Part shown: positions 14,837 through 23,435 of the stretch, piece after piece | Numbering within the stretch: position 1 is the first letter of the stretch | Layout of the letters: the number at the start of each line of letters is the position of its first letter | Assembly: GCA_949285785.1 (NCBI GenBank) | Contig: CASEAG010000010.1 | Coordinates: forward strand, 1-32,279 | DNA length: 32,279 nt | DNA from: an uncultured Spirochaetales bacterium | GTDB lineage: Bacteria > Spirochaetota > Spirochaetia > Sphaerochaetales > Sphaerochaetaceae | Reading direction: 5' to 3' | Made by a program: the position numbers and the translations under genes | Notes under the pieces: generated by a model | Seen by the model: the letters and a program-made list of their open reading frames with translations, nothing else | What the model was told of the DNA's origin: nothing | Database searches by the model: none

Positions 14837-15658
14837 ATGCCACGCACCGAACTGACGATTGAAGACAGGAAGAGGATCGGACTCGACATCCTGGACGAGG
14901 TCCAGCGCGTATGCCGACTGCTCGATCTGGACTTCTACCTGGCCTATGGAACCCTGCTGGGTGCGGTGAGGCACAAGGGTTTCATCCCCTGGGATGACGA
15001 CATCGACATCTGGATGTTCAGAAAGGACTTCGACGTTTTCGTGGAGAAGTTCAATTCGCTGTGTCAGCCTGATTTCAGACTCTGGTTCTACACGAACAGA
15101 GAGGACTATCCCTTCAACATGCCAAAGGTCTGCTACCTGAAGACCGAGATCAGGGAGAAGAACATGAAGAGGATAGAGGGCATAGGCATCTGGGTCGACA
15201 TCTTCCCGATAGACTATCTGAGCGAGGAGTCGAAAGCCGCCACACCGAGACTCGTGCAGCTTGAGAAGCAGCGCTGGATGGGCCTGTACAGGCAGTCCAA
15301 CATATCAGGGAAGCTCAAGCTGTTCTTCTATGGGCTCTTCAGCAGGGATGTATCCCTTTCCGACAGGAAACGGCCTGCAGCCTATTACACGAAACGGATC
15401 CATGAACTGCACTCATGCACCGAAGAGCATGACCAGGTCAGGTCGCCGACAAGCGTCAACAGCTACAGGCTGTTCTATGATGCATCCGCATTCGACTCCG
15501 TGCTGGAAGTGCCATTTGAAGACAGGACATATCCGATTCCCGCAGGCTATGACAGTCTGCTACGGACCGTATATCACGACTACATGCGCATTCCACCGAA
15601 GGCGAAGCAGAAGATGGACAGCCATCTCAAACAGGCGCGCTTCATAGACCAGGCCTGA
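14837..15658 (+). CDS. LicD-family phosphotransferase
   Basis: A 273-residue LicD/FKRP-type nucleotidyltransferase-fold protein. The signature is at residues 37-60: YGTLLGAVRHKGFIPWDDDI then DIWM, with the catalytic D-x-D. A second block, GIGIWVDIFPIDYLSEES, follows near 115-130. LicD enzymes move phosphocholine (from CDP-choline) or other phospho-alcohols onto surface glycans. No licA, licB or licC is in this window, so the phospho-donor is open. CDP-ribitol-like donors from the IspD/TarI-like gene at 6401 would be a speculative alternative. It is divergent from the GT2 pair and probably leaderless. Identification of the family is firm. Confidence 0.9.
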   Translation: MPRTELTIEDRKRIGLDILDEVQRVCRLLDLDFYLAYGTLLGAVRHKGFIPWDDDIDIWMFRKDFDVFVEKFNSLCQPDFRLWFYTNREDYPFNMPKVCYLKTEIREKNMKRIEGIGIWVDIFPIDYLSEESKAATPRLVQLEKQRWMGLYRQSNISGKLKLFFYGLFSRDVSLSDRKRPAAYYTKRIHELHSCTEEHDQVRSPTSVNSYRLFYDASAFDSVLEVPFEDRTYPIPAGYDSLLRTVYHDYMRIPPKAKQKMDSHLKQARFIDQA

Positions 15659-15712
15659 ATCGTCAGGCATACGGTTCGGCCAGGCATGTCCACAGCGACA
15701 GGTCGTCCGAAG

Positions 15713-17551
15713 TCAGAACGCCCACTTCACTCCGAAGAGCATCATGGGCTGGAATTCAGTCGTGCCGACAGAGCGCTGATAGTTGAAATACAGGTTTCCA
15801 CCAAGAGCCGTATAGAACGTCACCTGACCCCATACATACTGGGGAAGGCTGTACTTGCCATATGCGCTCAGCTTTACCAGATGTTCCGCCCTGTCCCATC
15901 CACCTGATGGGGTGTCGACACCCATGAAGCTGTCGGAATCCGATTCGATATGGGCGTTTGACATGTCGATCTCGGTCAGCTGATGATCACCTGCATAATG
16001 GCTGATGCCCTTTGCCCCCTTGACGCGATAAAGCAGATTCCAGCCGACCGTATAACGGTCATCATATGACGTGAAGTCGCCGCCGGTGGACAGGACGAAC
16101 GAGTCGGGGCCATAGATATACCCCGAGTAGCCATAGTCGTCCAGATACTGCATGTGATAGCCGACCACGTAATCCAGATTGTAGTCGATCCAAGAGACGG
16201 TCAGGCCCGCTTTATCAACAGTGCTGTCCGTCTTGCCGTTCAGATAGAGATACGGGCTTGTATATACCGTCTCTAACCAGACGTTCAACACGCTGTCATC
16301 ACCAAGGGCGGTCGAGTATTTCAGATTGGCAAGAGCTCCATATGCCGGAGGGACGGAATCGGCACCCTCGAAGAACATCTGGAACTGATCGATGGCGACC
16401 TGGGCGGAGAACGACAGTCCGTCTACAATCACGAACTCGGTCTCGAGACTGATGAGATTGTTCGCCTCGTCGAAGTATGTCTTCTCGATGTCGTTCGTGT
16501 AGTTATAGTAGTTGTGACCTATGACGAATGGATAGAAGAACCTCATGTCGAGGCCATATGTGGAGTTGTAGATCGTCGCAAGATTCACGGCGAAGCGGAA
16601 CCTGTCGAAGAGATTGAGGTCGAAGCGGTGCACGACACGGAACTGCTGGAGGCCGTCGAACTCGCTCCTGGAGAACGTCGTCCTGTCGCCACCGGAACTT
16701 CCATCGGTGGCAGGGACGACGGTTCCGTCCGCCTGCCTGACATAATACATCTGCTGGTCGAAGCGGGTGACGGAGATGTTGTAGGTGAACCAGTTGCTCA
16801 GGAAGGACAGGTTTGCGATCTCCTGGTAGACGAAGTTGTCGCCGACTGCGAGATTGCCCGTGATTCCACCGCCCATGCCATGAGGATAGCGTCCGAGGAT
16901 GAAGCTGATGTAGTCGTTTCCAAAGCTTCCTCCCGCCCTGAACGGCATTTCAGGTGCGAAGGTCGAATAGAAGCCCTGTCTGTCGGTCCTCTGGTGAGAA
17001 TACAGCCAGCCGAGGCTGCTCTCATACATCATCTGCGGGTTGTTGCGTATCTCGTACTCGACCTCAAGCGCGACATTGTCGAAGAAGTCCACCTTTGCAC
17101 CCAGAAGAAGGAAGGGATCTTCATAGCGGTATGGAACGAGACTCTCGTTCCTCCTGTCAGGAGCAAATCCCGTGCGGTCGTTGGCATAGTCGAAATCATC
17201 ATAGTCGGCCAGGAATCCTTCCAGGTTGACCATTGTCTCCAGATCGAAGGCGAATCCGTCATCCTCGAAGAGATAGCTCTCGCCCGTAAGCTGTCCATAC
17301 AGCCTTCCGTATTCAATCCTGTCGCCCTCTCCAAGCGATGACGGATCTATCCTCTCCAGTGCGATGACAAGCACCCTTCCGGTGACCGGTGAGAACGTGC
17401 TCGGACCGATGACCCCTGCCCTGCGGCACAGCTCATCTACTCTCTGATAGATTTCGTCACGCACCGTGTATGTCGTCTGCATGTTGACGCCGAAGAGCGT
17501 CATGGATGCAACGGCAAGCAGAATCAGGACAAACGTCAGGCATCTTCTCAT
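15713..17551 (-). CDS. Large outer-membrane beta-barrel protein, Wzi-like (tentative)
   Basis: A 612-residue protein with signal peptide MRRCLTFVLILLAVASMTLF. The short N-terminal helical segment (VDELCRRAGVIGPSTFSPVT) resembles the 'residues-LA-x-G-x-P-x-T-x-P' opening of capsule-assembly Wzi proteins. Many amphipathic strands follow, ending in GVKWAF. Shared blocks with the 23436 protein (YGALANL, VYTSPYLYLN, GPDSFVLSTGG, YAGDHQ) show they are paralogues. It is the last gene of the fkp operon, after a 98-bp gap with its own ribosome-binding site (GGGGGAG) and a possible promoter. If Wzi-like, it would bind or export the surface polysaccharide made by this cluster. The Wzi assignment is from pattern only. 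Confidence 0.75.
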   Translation of the reverse strand: MRRCLTFVLILLAVASMTLFGVNMQTTYTVRDEIYQRVDELCRRAGVIGPSTFSPVTGRVLVIALERIDPSSLGEGDRIEYGRLYGQLTGESYLFEDDGFAFDLETMVNLEGFLADYDDFDYANDRTGFAPDRRNESLVPYRYEDPFLLLGAKVDFFDNVALEVEYEIRNNPQMMYESSLGWLYSHQRTDRQGFYSTFAPEMPFRAGGSFGNDYISFILGRYPHGMGGGITGNLAVGDNFVYQEIANLSFLSNWFTYNISVTRFDQQMYYVRQADGTVVPATDGSSGGDRTTFSRSEFDGLQQFRVVHRFDLNLFDRFRFAVNLATIYNSTYGLDMRFFYPFVIGHNYYNYTNDIEKTYFDEANNLISLETEFVIVDGLSFSAQVAIDQFQMFFEGADSVPPAYGALANLKYSTALGDDSVLNVWLETVYTSPYLYLNGKTDSTVDKAGLTVSWIDYNLDYVVGYHMQYLDDYGYSGYIYGPDSFVLSTGGDFTSYDDRYTVGWNLLYRVKGAKGISHYAGDHQLTEIDMSNAHIESDSDSFMGVDTPSGGWDRAEHLVKLSAYGKYSLPQYVWGQVTFYTALGGNLYFNYQRSVGTTEFQPMMLFGVKWAF

Positions 17552-17587
17552 ATGGACAACACTCCCCCTTTCTTACCTGTCAAGAAG

Positions 17588-17627
17588 ACTATAGCGTGCC
17601 GGCCTGCAAGGCAAGAGCGACGCCGGC
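17588..17627 (-). promoter_or_regulatory. Possible internal promoter and inverted repeat before the Wzi-like gene
   Basis: Minus-strand TATAGT at 17593-17588, with a poor -35. Just upstream GCCGGC occurs at 17598-17603 and again at 17622-17627 and can pair. This may be an attenuator or operator within the operon. Weak evidence. Confidence 0.3.
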
Positions 17628-17649
17628 ATATTGCATAGGAAGGACAACC

Positions 17650-18513
17650 TCATACGGGTTGCCAGCCTGTGGCGATCCGCACCCAGCTGGACGGATAGTC
17701 GTAGTCGACGGTCTCATGGGTATAGTACCGGTCCGGTACAAGTAGCATCCTGTCATCCTTCCCCAGCAGACCGCCCCACCAGCTGAAGGTGGAATTGGCG
17801 ATGATTCCACCGACGGTGCATCCCGCCATCAGGAGCATGTCACCAATCGGATTCTGCGAGGGGTATTCCACAAACGTCGCATCTTTCACAAGCTCTCCCA
17901 TGTGCTCAAGACACCAGGGGATATCATCGGAGAAGATGAACCATGAAATGTCATTCCTCCTCTCCAGAACATGATTGACAGCGTTGCGGTAATAGTCGGT
18001 GGAGGACAGGTCCAGGTATTTCCCGTGTCCGACATAATCGCCGCGACGCACATGGATGAAGCATGAATTGCAATCGACGATTCTCCTGTAGATGTCAAGG
18101 TCATGGACACCGGCCAGCACCGATGCCTTGAACGATGCATTGAACTCGTCACGGACCTGCTCATAGTATCGGCATGACACCCAGTAGCCATCGTAATACC
18201 CGGCAGGGCGAGACATGTCGCTGCAGGTCTCGTCGAAATAGACACCACGTTTCAGCAGGAACCGATACAGGGGCCGAATGCCCCTTGCACACAGGTGAGG
18301 TAGCGTATAAAGGTCACGCCTGTCCATCTGGTCCTCACCTATGTCGAAGAGATTGTCGAGCTCGAAGCCCGTGTGCTTGCTATAGCGCTTGTAGTATGAG
18401 GCGTTCATCACAAAGCGCACATCAGGAAAGCGCTTGCGCAGATACAGATAGAAACAGTATTCGAACAGCTGGTTGCCAAGCCCACCGCTGATCAGGACGA
18501 CGGATCCATGCAT
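17650..18513 (-). CDS. GT11 family, alpha-1,2-fucosyltransferase-like
   Basis: A 287-residue GT11 enzyme of usual length (about 290). The motifs are GGLGNQLFEYCFYLYLRKRF (9-28, the start of the donor-binding fold), the HxRRxD box HVRRGDY (154-160) that binds the GDP-sugar pyrophosphate, FSDD (194-197), and NSTFSWWGGLL (240-250). Characterised GT11 members transfer L-fucose from GDP-fucose to O-2 of galactose. GGAGGTG lies 7 nt before the ATG. It sits in one operon with fkp, which makes GDP-fucose from L-fucose, and with a kpsF-type isomerase and a HAD phosphatase. The donor may therefore be GDP-L-fucose or the close analogue GDP-D-arabinopyranose (see findings). Confidence 0.9.
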   Translation of the reverse strand: MHGSVVLISGGLGNQLFEYCFYLYLRKRFPDVRFVMNASYYKRYSKHTGFELDNLFDIGEDQMDRRDLYTLPHLCARGIRPLYRFLLKRGVYFDETCSDMSRPAGYYDGYWVSCRYYEQVRDEFNASFKASVLAGVHDLDIYRRIVDCNSCFIHVRRGDYVGHGKYLDLSSTDYYRNAVNHVLERRNDISWFIFSDDIPWCLEHMGELVKDATFVEYPSQNPIGDMLLMAGCTVGGIIANSTFSWWGGLLGKDDRMLLVPDRYYTHETVDYDYPSSWVRIATGWQPV

Positions 18514-18548
18514 GCCACACCTCCTTCCAAAGACAATTCCTCCTCCAT

Positions 18549-19358
18549 TCAGACGAGAACGAAATTGTCGATTGCATAAGCCACACCATCCTCGTCGTTC
18601 GACCTGGTCACGAGATCGGCGCGGCTCCTTACCTGGTCATATGCATTGCCCATGGCTATCGAGAGCCCCGCATACGACATCATCGGCAGATCGTTCAGCC
18701 CGTCCCCTATCGCGACGAGAGACGACCTGTCACAACCCAGCCTCTCCAGCAGGATTGACAGGGCGTTGGCCTTCTCCACGCCCTTCGGGACCACCTCCAT
18801 GAAATACGGCTCGGACAGATAGACGTCGAGTTCATCTTCAAAGGCGGCGGAGATCGGAGCAAGCGCTCGGGAGACAGGATCCGGCTCCCCCACGATCATG
18901 AACTTGACGGCATCCCACTGGACGGCACGCTCGAGACACTCGACACGCCTGAGAGGAATGGAGTTGTTGTACCCCTCCTTGATGACATACGGGTCGTCTA
19001 TGTTCTCCGCCATGACCCCGGATCCATCATAGGTCAGGGCAGTCAGCCCATACTCCCGGGCAAGGGCAGAGATCGTGCCGTAATGGCGACGGTCGATGAC
19101 CTTGCGCATCACAGGGCTCCAGCTACGGCATGAGAGGATCTCTCCTCCGTTGTAGGCGATGATGTACCCGCCCATATTCCCAAGCCCCAGATCCTCGGCA
19201 AGAGGCCTTATGCCCAAGACGGGGCGACCTGAGGCAAGCACGATCGTCATGCCTTCGTCAGCGGCCCTCGAGAGGGCACGTCTCGTGACTTCAGTCACCT
19301 TCTTCTCGCTGTTGGTCAGCGTCCCGTCAAGATCCAGTGCCAGAACCCTGTAGCGCAT
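18549..19358 (-). CDS. Cof-type HAD sugar-phosphate phosphatase
   Basis: A 269-residue class-IIB (Cof/YidA) HAD hydrolase. The nucleophile motif is LALDLDGTLTNSEKKVT near the N-terminus, motif II VLASGR, and a cap domain with the typical AYNGGEI. The C-terminal signature is VPKGVEKANALSILLERLG and motif IV AIGDGLNDLPMMSYAGLSIA. These enzymes remove phosphate from sugar or nucleotide phosphates, with broad specificity. AGGAGG lies before two adjacent ATGs (19361, 19358); I chose 19358 because the spacing is better. It lies 16 bp after kpsF and 35 bp before the GT11 gene, in the fkp operon. Substrate unknown; arabinose-5-phosphate is a context-based guess. Confidence 0.87.
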   Translation of the reverse strand: MRYRVLALDLDGTLTNSEKKVTEVTRRALSRAADEGMTIVLASGRPVLGIRPLAEDLGLGNMGGYIIAYNGGEILSCRSWSPVMRKVIDRRHYGTISALAREYGLTALTYDGSGVMAENIDDPYVIKEGYNNSIPLRRVECLERAVQWDAVKFMIVGEPDPVSRALAPISAAFEDELDVYLSEPYFMEVVPKGVEKANALSILLERLGCDRSSLVAIGDGLNDLPMMSYAGLSIAMGNAYDQVRSRADLVTRSNDEDGVAYAIDNFVLV

Positions 19359-19374
19359 CATGCCTCCTCCATCA

Positions 19375-20337
19375 CTACAGGTAGATCCCATAACCGGTTA
19401 TCCTGTCGCGGGAGATTATGCCGATCACCGAGTCGTCCTTGACGACGGCGATCGAATCGATGTCCGCCTTCAGCATCACGCGAAGCGCATCGAGCGCCAT
19501 CGAGTCGCTGTCGACGTAATAAGGATAATCCTGGACAAGGGAGGCGATGTCTTCACTGGAGATGTCCACACCATCGGAAAGAGCCTTGGCGACATCCTCC
19601 GACCTGATGATCGCACAGAAACGGTCATCGTCATCATAGACGGGGAGTATGCCGCTGTTGGAGCCGACGAATCCGACCACGGCCTCACGGATCGTGGATG
19701 AGGCATGAAGATGTGCATTGGTCTTCAATGGCTGCATGAGGTCCACGCTCCGTGTCATGAGCTTCTTCCCAAGGGAGCCCGCCGGATGGAACATGGCGAA
19801 GTCGCGCTTGTCGAACCTCTTCATCTCGGCCGCGGCGACGGCAAGCGCATCCCCGTAGACCAGGACGGATGTGGTGCTCGATGTCGGGGCCAGGCCCATG
19901 TAGCAGGCTTCATGAATCCCCTCCAGGACCTGGACGATGGGACACGACCTGGCAAGAGTCGAATCGGGATTGCATGTTATGCATGCGATCGTGGCCCCGA
20001 TTGCACGGATGTTCGGAATGATCCTGATCATCTCGTCACTCTCTCCGCTGTAGCTGATCATGATGACGAAATCCTGCTTCTGGATCATGCCAAGGTCCCC
20101 ATGCATGCACTCCGCCGGACTGATGCTTATGGCGCACGATCCAAGACTGGACATCGTCGCGGCGATCTTGCCGGCGATGTGTCCGCTCTTGCCCATGCCT
20201 ATCAGAATGGTCTTGCCCTTGCAGGAGACGATCGACTCGAGGATGTCCAGAAAAGGACGCCCAAGGGAGGCCCTGGTGGCCTTCAGAGACTCGATCTCTA
20301 TATCGAACACGTTCTCAGCTCTTTCAATTGCAGTCAT
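19375..20337 (-). CDS. kdsD: KpsF/KdsD-type arabinose-5-phosphate isomerase
   Basis: A 320-residue protein: an SIS domain (about 35-170) followed by two CBS modules (about 200-320), the usual layout of D-arabinose-5-phosphate isomerase. Diagnostic blocks are GMGKSGHIAGKIAATMSSLG, SPAECMHGDLGMI, ISYSGESDE, EACYMGLAPTSST, VYGDALAVAAAE and DFAMFHPAGSLGKKL. It interconverts ribulose-5-phosphate and arabinose-5-phosphate in the cytoplasm. Normally this feeds Kdo synthesis, but no KdsA or KdsB is seen here. Instead it lies 12 bp after fkp (ribosome-binding site GGAAGGTG) and just before a phosphatase and a GT11 gene. This context points to a different use of arabinose-5-phosphate. Confidence 0.92.
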   Translation of the reverse strand: MTAIERAENVFDIEIESLKATRASLGRPFLDILESIVSCKGKTILIGMGKSGHIAGKIAATMSSLGSCAISISPAECMHGDLGMIQKQDFVIMISYSGESDEMIRIIPNIRAIGATIACITCNPDSTLARSCPIVQVLEGIHEACYMGLAPTSSTTSVLVYGDALAVAAAEMKRFDKRDFAMFHPAGSLGKKLMTRSVDLMQPLKTNAHLHASSTIREAVVGFVGSNSGILPVYDDDDRFCAIIRSEDVAKALSDGVDISSEDIASLVQDYPYYVDSDSMALDALRVMLKADIDSIAVVKDDSVIGIISRDRITGYGIYL

Positions 20338-20349
20338 TCATCACCTTCC

Positions 20350-23340
20350 TCAGATGAATTGCGAGTCCCATACGGCGACGCCGGTGTCCTCGAGCTCCTG
20401 TCCGATGCGCTCCTCGAGTTCAGCCCTCGAGAGGCCCTGCTTCAGAATCATCATCAGGAAACCTCCACCTCCGGCACCGCATATGCTCTTGCCATCGATC
20501 AGGTCATCACATACATCGAAGATGTAGTCAAGACATGGGTTCGAGGCCCCCTCGTCGAGACGGCGGACAAGCGAGAACTGCCGGCTCAGCAGATGTGCGA
20601 ATCCCGTGACATCCCCGCTCTCCAGTCGGTAGCGCATCAGTGCACATATGTCCTTGATATCGGCTATAGCGTCAAGCGACTCACGGTCGTTGCGGATGCA
20701 CTGGTTCATCTCCCCGCGCAGCACGCCTCTGGCGAGTCTCTGCTGCCCCGAGAACACGAGAACGAACCGGGACTGCAGCTCCTGCAGAGTATCCTCGGGG
20801 ATGTCCATGTACCTGACATCGATCTTCTGTCTGAGGCCGGGGCGTGAGGTGAAGAACTTGAAACCCGGAGTCAGCCCTCCTACCTGGTCCTGCCATCCTC
20901 CACCAGTGCCCATCAGCTGCTCGACTATGAACACCAGCGTATAGATATCGTCTTCATCGTATTCATGTCCGAAGATGTCGAAGATGGCCTGTAGGCAGGC
21001 TGCAGCGACGATGCTGCTGGTTCCAAGCCCGGAGCCCTTCGGCACATCCACCGATGTGGACAGTTCGAGACCTCCGCCTATGTCGTGCAGTATCTTATCA
21101 AGCGTCCAGTCGCCATCCATTGGCACCAGCCCGCTTGCGACCAGCACCGCCTTATGAAGGGCGAAGGTGTCATGCGGATCGCCACATGCCCTGATCTGGC
21201 CGATGTCACGGACGTCGAGACTGGCATGCAGATCTGAAGAGCTGAGCCTTATGACAGGCTCCTCGATTCTCGTCACACGTGCCTGAATCGGCATCCTGCC
21301 CTTGAGCAGTATGGTTCCATCCAGCATCGCGCCACCATGCTCGATGCAGTAAGGGGCGGCATCAGAGGGGCTTCCGCAGAAGTTGATTCTGACAGGAAGG
21401 TTCCTGACGACCTCGTCGGTGACCATGGGACAGGAATACAGGGCCGGGATGGCATCGCCACTGCTTGCGAGTATCGCATCCTTCAGAACTTCGTATGCCC
21501 TGTCCTCGAAGAGCTGGGAAGATGAGGAGTCCAGCTCGGACAAGGCCAGATTCACCCTCATGTTCACAGGGAATGGCAGTTCTGATGTCCTTGATGAGAG
21601 ATACTCCAGCGACAGTCCGTCTCCTGAAACCATGTCCAGGGATTCTGCCATCGGACGGTCATCGGACAAGAGCTGGATGAGGCGTTCACATGCCGTGGTT
21701 CTTCTGAGGCCATCCTCCCAGTCGAGCAGATCGTGGACGGAACTCGAGTTGAAGCTAGAGTCAAGACTGTACCTTTCGCTCTCGAGCCAGCCGGCCACCT
21801 CATTCTTATCAGCCTGCCCGCATGCTATGCGATACAGGAGCAGAGCCTTGCCGACAGCCTCGACTTCATCATCGCACGCCTGGTATATCCGGGCATTCCA
21901 TATGGATGCAGGTCTCTGGTCCCATATCATGGCGCGGTCAATCGAATAGCGCCTGGTCATCTCCTCGAGAGAGGAGCCGAGGAACTGGCCGTTCGCCGAC
22001 TCCTTTGGGTTGTCGGCTATGCCGTATATCCTGCAAACGAACCTTCCGTTCTGGAGTTTGAGCGTATGCAGGACGACACCATCGGGAATGGTCTGGCCCT
22101 GGACATGCACATGCGACAGGATCGTCCGCCTTCCGATCGATGTACCCTTTCCCTCCACTATGCTGCTCTCTATGAAGCTTTCATAGGGAACGGACACCGA
22201 CCTGTCGACATAGGAGCAGATGATGCTTCCCTGCGCATCATCGTCATCCCTGTTGGAGAGAAGCTGTCTTCTCCACCCGGGCAGGGAGTCGTCATCGACA
22301 CTCGTCATGAGATCGTATGTCTCCCTCGTGCTGCCGAAGTGTATGTATCTTGCTGGAGCGAAGCTCACCATCTGGAGGCTGAGTGACGACAGGCTGTTCC
22401 AGATTGCCTCGCGACAGGCCTCCAGAGCCTTGGAGAACGAAGTCTCGGGGAGCTCTCCAAGGTATTCCTCCCTTGTGGAGTCTCCTGCAAGAGGATAGAC
22501 GAAATCGGTGTAGAAGTTAAGGCAGACCTGTGGGTTCACAAACTTCTCGAAGAGGGCCTCGTCCACCATGCCATCTGATGAAATCAGAGAAAAGAGCCTC
22601 TCGACCACTCTGGTGGATAGCCAGATCGCTCCCGTGTCTATGTCGACGAGGTTGTTCCCGTTCACGGCCCCGTTGGCACGTAGCACGCTCTCAGGCTGCT
22701 TGTGAAGGAAGCGGCTCACTACACCCCCACCCGAGACGAAGACGCCATGATCCACGCCTTCTGCAACAGGAGCCTTCATCGAGAGAGCCACGGCATCCGC
22801 CTGCGAGACGTTGAGCTGCAGCGGGTTGAAGACCAGAGCGGTGTCACCGGGAAGCACCATGATGCCTCTTGGAACCCGGGCAGGAAGCCCGGAGAACGCC
22901 GTCAGCAATTCGTCGAAGATCGATGAAACGGTATCAGGGCATAGCATCCTTGGAACCGGCGCGAAGAGCTTGCCGCATGTCGAATACTGGGGTATGCGCT
23001 TGCTGTCTCCACCCGAGTGGATCAGCAGCATCCTCATGGAAAGCACCTTCTCAAGCCCTTCGGCCTCTACCAGTGCCCTGAGGACGTTCAGCGTCGAGCC
23101 GCCCGAACCGATGCGCCTGCCATCGATGTCAGGGATGACCAGATACCGTGAACGGGCACATAACCTTCCTGCAGCCAGCCGATGCTCTATCTGTGCACGA
23201 TATATCTCCGCCTGTCTCTCGTTGGATGCGGTTATCACGACGCAGTCCCACACGGGGTACGACGAATCGTTCACATACGATTCGTAGTTGAGGATGTTGT
23301 TTTCATAGCTCTGATGAACAAACCGCTTCTTCCTATCCAT
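20350..23340 (-). CDS. fkp: Bifunctional fucokinase / GDP-fucose pyrophosphorylase (Fkp type)
   Basis: A 996-residue protein; Bacteroides Fkp is about 950. The N-terminal nucleotidyltransferase has GSGGSTLNVL (about 78-87) and LLIHSGGDSKRIPQYSTCGK (about 105-124), followed by LFAPVP. The C-terminal GHMP kinase has PVRINFCGSPSDAAPY, the ATP loop VPKGSGLGTSSIVAAA (about 765-780) and CGAGGGGF (about 950). Fkp phosphorylates L-fucose at C1 and then makes GDP-fucose; the homologous enzymes also accept D-arabinose. I chose the ATG at 23340 (AAAGG 8 nt upstream) over a GTG at 23370 with no ribosome-binding site. First gene of the operon fkp-kdsD-HAD-GT11-Wzi-like. Confidence 0.93.
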   Translation of the reverse strand: MDRKKRFVHQSYENNILNYESYVNDSSYPVWDCVVITASNERQAEIYRAQIEHRLAAGRLCARSRYLVIPDIDGRRIGSGGSTLNVLRALVEAEGLEKVLSMRMLLIHSGGDSKRIPQYSTCGKLFAPVPRMLCPDTVSSIFDELLTAFSGLPARVPRGIMVLPGDTALVFNPLQLNVSQADAVALSMKAPVAEGVDHGVFVSGGGVVSRFLHKQPESVLRANGAVNGNNLVDIDTGAIWLSTRVVERLFSLISSDGMVDEALFEKFVNPQVCLNFYTDFVYPLAGDSTREEYLGELPETSFSKALEACREAIWNSLSSLSLQMVSFAPARYIHFGSTRETYDLMTSVDDDSLPGWRRQLLSNRDDDDAQGSIICSYVDRSVSVPYESFIESSIVEGKGTSIGRRTILSHVHVQGQTIPDGVVLHTLKLQNGRFVCRIYGIADNPKESANGQFLGSSLEEMTRRYSIDRAMIWDQRPASIWNARIYQACDDEVEAVGKALLLYRIACGQADKNEVAGWLESERYSLDSSFNSSSVHDLLDWEDGLRRTTACERLIQLLSDDRPMAESLDMVSGDGLSLEYLSSRTSELPFPVNMRVNLALSELDSSSSQLFEDRAYEVLKDAILASSGDAIPALYSCPMVTDEVVRNLPVRINFCGSPSDAAPYCIEHGGAMLDGTILLKGRMPIQARVTRIEEPVIRLSSSDLHASLDVRDIGQIRACGDPHDTFALHKAVLVASGLVPMDGDWTLDKILHDIGGGLELSTSVDVPKGSGLGTSSIVAAACLQAIFDIFGHEYDEDDIYTLVFIVEQLMGTGGGWQDQVGGLTPGFKFFTSRPGLRQKIDVRYMDIPEDTLQELQSRFVLVFSGQQRLARGVLRGEMNQCIRNDRESLDAIADIKDICALMRYRLESGDVTGFAHLLSRQFSLVRRLDEGASNPCLDYIFDVCDDLIDGKSICGAGGGGFLMMILKQGLSRAELEERIGQELEDTGVAVWDSQFI

Positions 23341-23368
23341 ATCCCAAGCCTTTCCGATTCCTTCATTC

Positions 23369-23397
23369 ACTATAAATCATTCGGGCGGCAATATGAA
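23369..23397 (-). promoter_or_regulatory. Promoter of the fkp operon with flanking inverted repeat
   Basis: Minus-strand TATAGT (23374-23369) with TTCATA at 23397-23392 (17-bp spacer), +1 near 23362. The -35 lies in the 15-nt loop of a perfect 7-bp inverted repeat GGGCGGC (23383-23389) / GCCGCCC (23405-23411). The repeat could be an operator, or a terminator of the upstream barrel-protein operon without a good T-run. Confidence 0.5.
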
Positions 23398-23435
23398 ACA
23401 CATCGCCGCCCTTATGACCGATCACCGGTCCGCCA

